A stretch of DNA of 7,727 nucleotides, from NCBI GenBank assembly GCA_003552485.1, contig PUMX01000462.1, positions 1 through 7,727 of the forward strand, written 5' to 3'. This DNA is from Candidatus Hydrogenedentota bacterium (GTDB taxonomy: Bacteria; Hydrogenedentota; Hydrogenedentia; Hydrogenedentales; SLHB01). Below the pieces are notes generated by a model. The model was not told the origin of the DNA. It searched no databases and saw only the letters and a program-made list of their open reading frames with translations. Below are positions 1 to 5,357 of this stretch, in pieces. Made by a program: the position numbers and the translations under genes. Position 1 is the first letter of the stretch, and every line of letters begins with the position of its first letter.

Positions 1-2
1 CA

Positions 3-881
3 GAGCAAGAGCGGCAGGAACTGAGTGAGGAGCTGGAGCAGGAGCGCCAGGCCGTTTTCGGCAATTTAACGGCGTGGCAGCGCGTTCAGTTGGCGCGGCA
101 TGCATTGCGTCCGCGGATGTTGGATTACACCGCACGCTTGTTCGATGACTTGTTTGAACTGCACGGTGATCGACTTTGCCGCGACGATCCTGCTTTGGTG
201 GGCGGCATCGCGCGCTTTCGCGGGCAAAGCGTGATGGTTGTCGGTCAACAAAAGGGCGTGTCGACTGAGGAGAAGGTGGCCCGGAACTTTGGGATGGCCC
301 ATCCCGAGGGGTATCGAAAGGCGTTGCGCCTGTATAAGCTTGCGGAGCGATGGAAGATGCCATTGGTTACCATTGTGGACACGCCGGCCGCGCATCCCGG
401 CATAGAGGCGGAGGCGGGCGGTCAGGGACCAGCCATTGCTACGAATCTTCTCGAGATGCTCAAACTGGACACTCCCATTTTTAGTGTGGTGATCGGTGAG
501 GGCGGCAGCGGCGGCGCGCTGGCGATTGCCGTGGGCGATTGGATCGCTATGTTTGAGCATGCGATTTACGTGATCTGCCCTCCAGAACGCTGCGCCGAGA
601 TCCTCTGGCGGGATGTCGAAAAGAAGGAAATGGCGGCGTCAGCGTTGCGTGTCACGGCCAAAGAACTCGAGGAACTGGGGGCCATCGACTCAGTGCTCAG
701 TGAACCGCCGGCTGGTGCGCATCGGGATCCCGATGGCGCGGCCCAAACGCTTGCCGACGAGTTGGAGCAATTCCTCGCGGCCTGTGAACGCGGCGAGTGG
801 AGTCGCGCTCAACGGCAGGAGAAATTCCGGCGAATGGGCGCTTGGCGCGAGCAAGCCAGTCTTCCGGACGAATTCGTGTGA
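3..881 (+). CDS. accA: Acetyl-CoA carboxylase carboxyltransferase subunit alpha (5' end cut by window edge)
   Basis: AccA pairs with AccD to form the cytoplasmic carboxyltransferase that moves the carboxyl group from carboxybiotin to acetyl-CoA, giving malonyl-CoA for fatty-acid synthesis. The frame is open from base 3, so the gene begins before the window. A TTG at 90 lies inside the conserved sequence NLTAWQRVQLARH, so it is internal and not the start. The 292 visible residues compare with about 319 in E. coli, so roughly 20-30 residues are missing. The crotonase-like carboxyltransferase fold shows NFGMAHPEGYRKALRL (visible residues 95-110), VDTPAAHPGIEAE (125-137) and the oxyanion-forming glycine-rich GEGGSGGALA (165-174), then CAEILWRD (197-204) and the family's GAHRDP (238-243). 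The acidic, Gln-rich first 20 residues match the helical N-terminal region of the family. No accD is visible. It is separated from the next gene by about 250 nt, so it probably ends its own transcription unit. The family assignment is secure. Confidence 0.97.
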   Translation, partial: EQERQELSEELEQERQAVFGNLTAWQRVQLARHALRPRMLDYTARLFDDLFELHGDRLCRDDPALVGGIARFRGQSVMVVGQQKGVSTEEKVARNFGMAHPEGYRKALRLYKLAERWKMPLVTIVDTPAAHPGIEAEAGGQGPAIATNLLEMLKLDTPIFSVVIGEGGSGGALAIAVGDWIAMFEHAIYVICPPERCAEILWRDVEKKEMAASALRVTAKELEELGAIDSVLSEPPAGAHRDPDGAAQTLADELEQFLAACERGEWSRAQRQEKFRRMGAWREQASLPDEFV

Positions 882-1128
882 GCGGGGAGAAGTGGGTCTA
901 GTGGGTTTGAATAGGGCCGTGTACGTGAGACACCGAGCGTCGAGTGGTTGGTTCTAAAAGAGGATTCGAGTGTAACGGGTGGACATCAAGGGGGGATCTG
1001 ACGCTGGCCGCAGACGAAGTGGCGCGGCGGCCTTGTGAGAGGCTTCGGTCGGGGGGTGCTACATTAGCCAGTCGGGCCGCAGTTGGTGAAGCTGCGGGGT
1101 AGGGGGGCGCTGTGTATACGGCGGATCG
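882..1128. other. Non-coding gap between accA and yggU, G-rich
   Basis: No ORF of credible length or family resemblance is seen on either strand. The plus strand carries three runs of six G (990-995, 1051-1056, 1102-1107) plus GGGG at 1096-1099, too widely spaced for a canonical four-run G-quadruplex. An inverted repeat GGCCGC (1006-1011) / GCGGCC (1027-1032) could form a 6-bp hairpin, but no T-tract follows, so it is not a convincing intrinsic terminator. The promoter of the downstream operon should lie here, yet I find no sigma70-like pair good enough to call. An in-frame TGA at 1087-1089 limits how far yggU could extend upstream. Confidence 0.6.
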
Positions 1129-1476
1129 ATGATGGATAGCCCAACAAGGAAGCAGTTTGCGATACAATCAAGTAAAGATGGAATGCTCCATTTAAGGGTG
1201 CGCGCCCAGCCTGGCGCCTCGCGCGAAAGCATTCGGCTGGAAACGGACGGCGTACTGCGGTTAGCTGTGCGAGCAAAGCCCGTCGGAGGCGCCGCAAATA
1301 GGGCCGTTGCCGCCTGTGTGGCTAAACGGCTGGGCATAGCCCGAGGCGCGGTGACTGTCGTGCGTGGGCTGCGCGGTAGAGACAAGACACTTGCAATAGA
1401 GGGAATTAACAAGACGGAAGCGCAGGCCCGCCTCGAAGCGTTGGCGGAGCAACTGGCAGGAGAGGAAAACAAGTGA
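1129..1476 (+). CDS. yggU: DUF167 / YggU family small protein (UPF0235)
   Basis: This is a 115-residue member of the DUF167 (UPF0235, E. coli YggU) family, small alpha/beta proteins of unknown biochemical role. Family hallmarks appear in order: LHLRVRAQPGASRESI (residues 20-35), the strand LRLAVRAKPVGGAANRAV (43-60) with the usual P..G.AN core, and a G..GRDK segment (80-86) that leads into the last strand. The C-terminus (96-115) is a charged helix. The start is uncertain. ATG codons at 1129 and 1132 both lack a good Shine-Dalgarno sequence, and a third ATG at 1183 would begin at MLHLRV and remove the short variable leader that most family members have. I prefer 1129 or 1132. The stop TGA overlaps the GTG start of the phosphorylase. 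It is probably the first gene of the operon. Family members often sit among unrelated housekeeping genes, so the position gives little functional information. Confidence 0.88.
   Translation: MMDSPTRKQFAIQSSKDGMLHLRVRAQPGASRESIRLETDGVLRLAVRAKPVGGAANRAVAACVAKRLGIARGAVTVVRGLRGRDKTLAIEGINKTEAQARLEALAEQLAGEENK
1458..1465 (+). promoter_or_regulatory. Strong Shine-Dalgarno site fixing the GTG start of pnp
   Basis: AGGAGAGG lies inside the 3' end of yggU, with seven nt between it and the GTG at 1473. It is the best ribosome-binding site in the window and supports a GTG start at a stop/start overlap, so the phosphorylase need not depend only on coupling to yggU. Confidence 0.8.
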
Positions 1477-2303
1477 CGGCGCTTGGCGAAAAGGTTGAGA
1501 AAGCAGCTCAACACATTCGGAAACGATGTGAGTTGACGCCGGCGGTTGGCGTGATTCTGGGAACGGGCCTGAACAATCTCGCCGAACAGATCGACGCGGC
1601 GGCGCGAATAAGCTACGACGATATTCCCCATTTTCCACGGACCACCGTGGATACGCACTCGGGCGAACTCGTAATCGGGACACTTGGCGGTAAAACCGTT
1701 GCGGCGCTTGCCGGCCGGTTTCACTATTACGAGGGCTATTCGTTGCAAGAAGTGACGTTCCCGGTACGGGTGGCCAAGGCCCTGGGAATTGATGCGCTGA
1801 TTGTATCTAACGCCGCCGGCGGCTTGAACCCTGAGTTTCAGGCGGGCGACCTCATGGTTATCACGGACCATATCAACTTCATGGGGGATAACCCGCTAAT
1901 CGGACCGAATGACGATCGGCTTGGCCCCCGTTTTCCGGACATGAGCGAGCCGTATACGCGCGAATACATCGATCTGGCCGAATCTAAAGCGCTCGAACTT
2001 GGGCAAAAACTGCGTAGGGGCGTGTACCTGGGTTGTCCAGGACCATGCCTGGAAACCCGCGCCGAGTACCGTTTCATGCGGGATATGGGGGCTGACGCCG
2101 TCGGTATGAGCACTGTGCCGGAAGTGATCGTGGCGGTACACGCCGGCTTGAAAGTATTGGGCTTTTCGGCGATTACGGATGAGTGCTTTCCTGATGCGCT
2201 CGAACCCGCGGATATTGACAAAATCATTGCGACCGCAAACGCTATCGAACCGCAATTGGCGCGGCTGGCTCATGCGTGTCTCGTGGAAATGAGGGTGGGT
2301 TAG
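1473..2303 (+). CDS. punA: Family 2 (trimeric-type) purine nucleoside phosphorylase, with Asp at the base-recognition site
   Basis: The enzyme phosphorolyses purine (deoxy)nucleosides to free base plus (deoxy)ribose-1-phosphate in cytoplasmic purine salvage. The 276 residues match the PNP/MTAP superfamily throughout: phosphate loop LGTGLNNLA (29-37), HFPRTTVDTHSGEL (53-66), GRFHYYEGY (81-89), SNAAGGLNP (112-120), DHINFMGDNPLIGPND (132-147), and GMSTVPEVIV (211-220), whose Met and neighbours bind the ribose. Glu194 in LETRAE corresponds to human PNP Glu201. The position of human Asn243 is occupied by Asp236 in the segment AITDECFPDALEP (233-245). MTAP, which prefers 6-aminopurines, also has Asp there, so specificity may differ from classical inosine/guanosine PNPs. 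The start is GTG at 1473, supported by AGGAGAGG at 1458-1465 seven nt upstream and by the 4-nt overlap with yggU. An MTAP assignment is less likely because Glu194 and the classical PNP motifs are kept. Confidence 0.93.
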   Translation: MTALGEKVEKAAQHIRKRCELTPAVGVILGTGLNNLAEQIDAAARISYDDIPHFPRTTVDTHSGELVIGTLGGKTVAALAGRFHYYEGYSLQEVTFPVRVAKALGIDALIVSNAAGGLNPEFQAGDLMVITDHINFMGDNPLIGPNDDRLGPRFPDMSEPYTREYIDLAESKALELGQKLRRGVYLGCPGPCLETRAEYRFMRDMGADAVGMSTVPEVIVAVHAGLKVLGFSAITDECFPDALEPADIDKIIATANAIEPQLARLAHACLVEMRVG

Positions 2304-2376
2304 ACCGTGGAACGGAAGCGCCGATATACCGGCATGTTTCGATGGAAGCTTGCCAAAAGCCATTGGCGAGGCAGCC

Positions 2377-2380
2377 GGAG
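2377..2380 (+). promoter_or_regulatory. Shine-Dalgarno site that decides the yacL start
   Basis: GGAG lies six nt before the ATG at 2387. The frame stays open back to a GTG at 2276 inside pnp and passes an ATG at 2342, but neither has a comparable site. The peptide between them is polar and unlike a YacL N-terminus, whereas translation from 2387 begins directly with a membrane segment. The rest of the 83-nt gap (2304-2386) holds only short stem possibilities, such as GCCAA 2352-2356 with TTGGC 2363-2367. Confidence 0.7.
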
Positions 2381-2386
2381 CTGGGC

Positions 2387-3433
2387 ATGACTAACAAGAT
2401 CATCAGCGCGCTTTTCGTAGCCGCTTGCGCCATCATGGGCTACGCGTGGGCTGCCTATGTCATCGGCACGCGTGAAGGGCCCGCGCTCGAGCCTTCTGTA
2501 TATTGGGCATGGGTGGCCTTCGGCATGGCGATTGGCGCAGCGGCGGGATTCGGCGTGCTGCTGCTGTTGCGCTTTGTCACGCAGGAGTTGTTCGAGCGCA
2601 TATCGCCGGCACTTGTCGCGATCGTGCTGGCTATGATCACCGGCTATTTTCTGGGCCAATACATAGTTTATGCCCTTGATATTGAAGATTTTGTCATTCA
2701 TACGTTGTTGGTGACCACCCTTGTGTTGCTGTTCGGCTATGTGGGCATCATGCTTGGTCTTACCCGCGCATCGAATTGGGAATCGCTCATTAAGGCTGTA
2801 AAAAGGCAGGAGTTCGAGAACGGCAATCCTAAGCTAGTGGATACAAGCGTTATCATCGATGGCCGGTTAGCCGATATCTGTGAAACGGGGTTCATTGAAG
2901 GCACATTGATTATTCCCCGCTTCGTGTTGCACGAGCTTCAGCACATTGCTGATTCGGCTGATGAGTTGCGCCGCGCGCGAGGACGCCGCGGGTTGGACCT
3001 GGTGAAATCTATTCAGGAGAATGCCAACGGACGCGGTATCGACGTACAGATTGTTGAGGATGACCCCCAGGAGGTTTCCGAAGTTGATGGCAAGTTGGTC
3101 CATCTTGCGCGTGAGTTCGACGCCAAAATCCTTACGAATGACTTGAACTTGAACAAGGTCGCTCAGATCGAAGGCGTCCAAGTGCTCAACATCAATGATC
3201 TCGCGAACGCTGTCAAGCCCGCCGTGCTGCCCGACGAGGAAATGCATGTGAAGATCGTGAAACAGGGCAAGGAAAGCTTTCAAGGCGTCGGATATCTGGA
3301 TGACGGCACGATGGTCGTGGTAGATGGCGGTAGAGATCATGTGGGCCGGGATGTGTCGGTGATAGTGACTAGCGTGCTTCAAACCACAGCCGGGCGGATG
3401 ATCTTCACGCGATTGCGGAGCGTGCTCTCGTGA
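2387..3433 (+). CDS. yacL: YacL-type membrane protein with PIN and TRAM domains
   Basis: This 348-residue protein matches the B. subtilis YacL architecture: an N-terminal membrane region, a cytoplasmic PIN domain and a C-terminal TRAM domain. Four hydrophobic stretches are visible, at about residues 5-27, 38-63, 74-96 and 103-126. The PIN domain follows (about 148-275), with the four expected acidic residues of a metal-dependent RNase fold: Asp152 in KLVDTSVIIDGR, Glu183 in LHELQ, Asp234 in SEVDGKL and Asp252 in TNDLNL. The segment DELRRARGRRGLDL (192-205) is typical of this subgroup. The TRAM region (about 283-345) includes GKESFQGVGYLDDGTMVVV, an RNA-binding beta-barrel fold. The catalytic set looks intact, so nuclease activity is plausible but is inferred. 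yacL-ispD-ispF is also the gene order of B. subtilis, which supports orthology. Its TGA overlaps the ispD GTG. The substrate is unknown. Confidence 0.92.
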   Translation: MTNKIISALFVAACAIMGYAWAAYVIGTREGPALEPSVYWAWVAFGMAIGAAAGFGVLLLLRFVTQELFERISPALVAIVLAMITGYFLGQYIVYALDIEDFVIHTLLVTTLVLLFGYVGIMLGLTRASNWESLIKAVKRQEFENGNPKLVDTSVIIDGRLADICETGFIEGTLIIPRFVLHELQHIADSADELRRARGRRGLDLVKSIQENANGRGIDVQIVEDDPQEVSEVDGKLVHLAREFDAKILTNDLNLNKVAQIEGVQVLNINDLANAVKPAVLPDEEMHVKIVKQGKESFQGVGYLDDGTMVVVDGGRDHVGRDVSVIVTSVLQTTAGRMIFTRLRSVLS

Positions 3434-4119
3434 GCGTTCAGCTCGTGATGCCCGCGGCGGGCTTGGGCGTCCGTCTAGGCGCGTCTCGGCCAAAGGCGCT
3501 TGTGGAACTCCAAGGCCGTCCGTTGCTAGAGCATACATTGGATCGCTTTGCCTCTCTCGATCTGCTCTCCCGCGCGATCATCGTTGCGGCGCCGGAACAT
3601 ATCGAGGAGATATCCAGCCTGATCCTCGCCACTTATCCCCAATCGGATTGCCGCGTTATCGAGGGAGGCAGCGTTCGTCAGGAGTCGGTGCTGTTGGGCC
3701 TCAACGCGCTTGAGGACGACACGTCCATCGTCATCATTCATGACGCCGCCCGCCCATTTGCGCCCCCCGCCATTATTGAAGCGTCGATCGAAGCCGCGAG
3801 GGAATATGGCGCGGCCACGGTCGCTACGCCTTGTGTGGACACGATTCTTGTCGGTGATGAAGAGCAGTGGTTGATCGACACCCCCGACCGGTCATGCCTC
3901 TGGTACTGTCAAACTCCCCAGACATTCCAGCGGGATCTCATCGTCGCCGCCCACGAAGCTGCGCGTAAGGATGGCCATAAGGGCACTGATGACGCCACGC
4001 TTGTGCTTCGTATGGGGGGGCGTGTCCGAATCGTTGAAGGATCGCCTTTTAACCTGAAGGTCACCACGCCCTCGGATCTCCTCTGGGCGTCATTGGCTAT
4101 CGAGAAGGAATTGGTATGA
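3430..4119 (+). CDS. ispD: 2-C-methyl-D-erythritol 4-phosphate cytidylyltransferase
   Basis: IspD joins CTP and 2-C-methyl-D-erythritol 4-phosphate to form CDP-methylerythritol and pyrophosphate, the third step of the cytoplasmic MEP isoprenoid pathway. At 229 residues it is close to the E. coli enzyme. The nucleotidyltransferase loop PAAGLGVRLG (8-17) and RPKALVELQGRPLLEH (20-35) supply Arg15 and Lys22, equivalent to the catalytic Arg20/Lys27 of E. coli. HDAARPF (104-110) carries the metal-binding Asp105. DTI (137-139), Arg154 in TPDRSCLW, CQTPQTF (160-166), TDDATL (186-191) and NLKVTTPSDL (208-217), with Lys210, complete the active site. The GTG start overlaps the yacL stop and has GGAG at 3417-3420 nine nt upstream. 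A run of seven G at 4014-4020 (Met-Gly-Gly) is a possible slippage site, but the frame is intact. It is directly coupled to ispF. Confidence 0.97.
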   Translation: MSVQLVMPAAGLGVRLGASRPKALVELQGRPLLEHTLDRFASLDLLSRAIIVAAPEHIEEISSLILATYPQSDCRVIEGGSVRQESVLLGLNALEDDTSIVIIHDAARPFAPPAIIEASIEAAREYGAATVATPCVDTILVGDEEQWLIDTPDRSCLWYCQTPQTFQRDLIVAAHEAARKDGHKGTDDATLVLRMGGRVRIVEGSPFNLKVTTPSDLLWASLAIEKELV

Positions 4120-4598
4120 TCCGGATCGGGTTCGGGTGGGATTCGCACCGGTTGGAAGAAAAACGGCCGCTCATTCTAGGCGGGGTCGCCATTCCCTACC
4201 AACGTGGGCTGGCGGGCCATTCTGACGCCGACGTGTTGGTCCACGCCATTATTGACGCCTTGCTGGGCTCGCTGGCGCTTGGGAACATCGGGCAGCACTT
4301 CCCCGACACCAGCCCCCAGTACAAGGACGCTGATAGTGTGCAATTGCTTCGCGACACCATGGCGATGGTTCGCGAAGCGGGTTATGTGTTGAGCAATTTG
4401 GATGCGACAGTCGTGGCCGAAGCGCCCAAGCTGAATCCCCACCTGGAAGCCATGCGCGAGAATCTTGCCCGGCCATTGGGTGTTCACGTCGAAGACATCT
4501 CGATCAAGGCCAAGACCGGCGAGCGCGTGGGGCCGGAAGGCAGGGGAGAGGCTATCAGCGCCCATGCGGCCGTGTTGGTGCGGCGTCAGGACGAGTAA
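4116..4598 (+). CDS. ispF: 2-C-methyl-D-erythritol 2,4-cyclodiphosphate synthase
   Basis: IspF cyclises CDP-methylerythritol 2-phosphate to methylerythritol 2,4-cyclodiphosphate and CMP, the fifth MEP-pathway step, as a trimer with sites at subunit interfaces. The 160 residues cover the whole family length. The zinc ligands are visible: Asp9 and His11 in GFGWDSH and His43 in LVHAIIDALLG. GHSDADV (34-40) supplies the flexible-loop His35-Ser36, FPDTSPQYK (62-70) the substrate-contacting Asp64, and KAKTGERVGPEGRGEAI (131-147) the cytidine/phosphate loop. The start ATG overlaps the ispD TGA, with AAGGA at 4105-4109 six nt upstream. The intermediate enzyme IspE is not encoded here, so the pathway needs genes elsewhere. 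The two proteins are separate, unlike the fused IspDF of some alphaproteobacteria and Campylobacter-type bacteria. Confidence 0.97.
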   Translation: MIRIGFGWDSHRLEEKRPLILGGVAIPYQRGLAGHSDADVLVHAIIDALLGSLALGNIGQHFPDTSPQYKDADSVQLLRDTMAMVREAGYVLSNLDATVVAEAPKLNPHLEAMRENLARPLGVHVEDISIKAKTGERVGPEGRGEAISAHAAVLVRRQDE

Positions 4599-4607
4599 AC
4601 CATTGGC

Positions 4608-5357
4608 ATGACGGGCAAAGAACGGCTGGATATCCTTGTTCAACGCCAAACGGGCCTCAGCCGCGCCCAAGCCCAAGGGCTGATACTCACGGGGCGCGTA
4701 TTTGGTCCCAAGGGCGAGAAACTCGACAAGCCTGGCGTACGGCTGGCGCCCGATACGCCGGTGACCGTTCGCGAGGTCCACCAGCGTTTTGTGAGCCGAG
4801 GCGGCGAGAAACTCGCCGCCGCTTTCGAGGCTTTTTCTCTCGGCGTTACCGGCCGCGTTTGTATTGACGTGGGTGCGTCGACGGGCGGCTTCACTGATTG
4901 CATGCTTCAAAGAGGCGCGCGCCTTGTCTATGCCGTGGATGTCGGTTATGGCCAGTTGGATTGGGGGCTGCGCCAGGATGCTCGAGTGATGGTCCTCGAA
5001 CGCGCGAATATTCGCTATCTCACGAGGGAAGTGCTCGACACGCTGCCGGATTTCTTTGCTGTGGATTGTAGTTTCATTTCTTTGCGGTTGATCCTGCCGC
5101 CGCTTTCGAGGCTTTTGGCGGTGCCAGCGGAGGGTGTTTGCCTGGTGAAACCCCAGTTCGAGGCCGGGCGAGCGGAAGTAGGCAAGGGTGGAGTAGTGAA
5201 AGACCCGGCCGTCCATGAGCGCGTGCTGGCTGCTTTCAAAGATTCGGCGGCGTCCACCGGCTTCGAGCCGGGTTCTGTGACGCCATCCCCGCTGATGGGA
5301 CCCGCTGGCAACAAAGAGTACTTAGCTTATCTCCGTTATCCGAGTAACCATGCTTGA
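4608..5357 (+). CDS. tlyA: TlyA family rRNA 2'-O-methyltransferase (S4 + FtsJ domains)
   Basis: TlyA uses S-adenosylmethionine to 2'-O-methylate ribosomal RNA; the M. tuberculosis protein acts at C1920 of 23S and C1409 of 16S rRNA and sets capreomycin sensitivity. The name hemolysin A is historical. The 249 residues show an S4 RNA-binding domain (about 5-62), with LSRAQAQGLILTGRVF, and an FtsJ-type Rossmann methyltransferase domain (about 63-245). SAM motif I is CIDVGASTGGFTDCML (85-100), followed by AVDVGYGQLDW (109-119). A K-D-K-E catalytic set is present: Lys68 in RGGEKL, Asp153 in VDCSFISL, Lys181 in VKPQFE and Glu237 in NKEYLAYL. The protein stops soon after the last strand, so it lacks the extra C-terminal helix of long mycobacterial TlyA and may be the short type. 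ATG 4608 lies nine nt after the ispF stop and has no good Shine-Dalgarno site. The 3' end overlaps recN by 8 nt. An exact 21-bp repeat lies inside the gene. Confidence 0.94.
   Translation: MTGKERLDILVQRQTGLSRAQAQGLILTGRVFGPKGEKLDKPGVRLAPDTPVTVREVHQRFVSRGGEKLAAAFEAFSLGVTGRVCIDVGASTGGFTDCMLQRGARLVYAVDVGYGQLDWGLRQDARVMVLERANIRYLTREVLDTLPDFFAVDCSFISLRLILPPLSRLLAVPAEGVCLVKPQFEAGRAEVGKGGVVKDPAVHERVLAAFKDSAASTGFEPGSVTPSPLMGPAGNKEYLAYLRYPSNHA
4815..4835 (+). repeat. 21-bp exact direct repeat, copy 1 (inside tlyA)
   Basis: Bases 4815-4835 are identical to 5096-5116. This copy is read in frame as codons 70-76, giving Ala-Ala-Ala-Phe-Glu-Ala-Phe. It begins GCCGCCGC and ends GGCTTTT. The two copies are 281 bp apart (start to start), which is not a multiple of three. 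Confidence 0.9.
5096..5116 (+). repeat. 21-bp exact direct repeat, copy 2 (inside tlyA)
   Basis: This is the second copy of the sequence at 4815-4835. Here it is read in another frame and encodes the segment around Pro-Pro-Leu-Ser-Arg-Leu-Leu (residues 164-170). Identity therefore cannot come from a repeated peptide motif. Confidence 0.9.

Noticed and set aside
948..976. TTGGTT-17-TGTAAC as a promoter for the yggU operon
   Set aside because: It matches only three and four consensus bases, no better than chance in a 250-bp gap.
1006..1032. Inverted repeat GGCCGC/GCGGCC as an accA terminator
   Set aside because: The loop is long (15 nt) and no T-tract follows, so it does not meet the pattern of an intrinsic terminator.
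1059..1871. 270-codon open frame on the minus strand across yggU and the start of pnp
   Set aside because: It is a shadow of well-supported forward genes, low-complexity and Arg/Ser/Pro-rich, with no family resemblance.
2276..2386. N-terminal extension of yacL to a GTG inside pnp
   Set aside because: The added 37 residues are polar and unlike any YacL N-terminus, and a good ribosome-binding site (2377-2380) sits before the ATG at 2387.
4014..4020. G7 tract in ispD (and G6 tracts in glgC at 7371-7376 and 7512-7517) as phase-variation switches
   Set aside because: The tracts encode conserved glycine pairs, are short for phase variation, and occur in housekeeping genes where switching would be harmful.
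4713..4815. 13-bp repeat GGCGAGAAACTCG at 4713-4725 and 4803-4815
   Set aside because: Both copies are in the same frame and encode Gly-Glu-Lys-Leu with the same codons, so coincidence from codon preference explains them.
4176..5216. Long (346-codon) open frame on the minus strand across ispF and tlyA
   Set aside because: ispF and tlyA lie in the same forward frame, so one complementary frame stays open in this GC-rich DNA. The peptide has no recognisable domain, and both forward genes are unmistakable.
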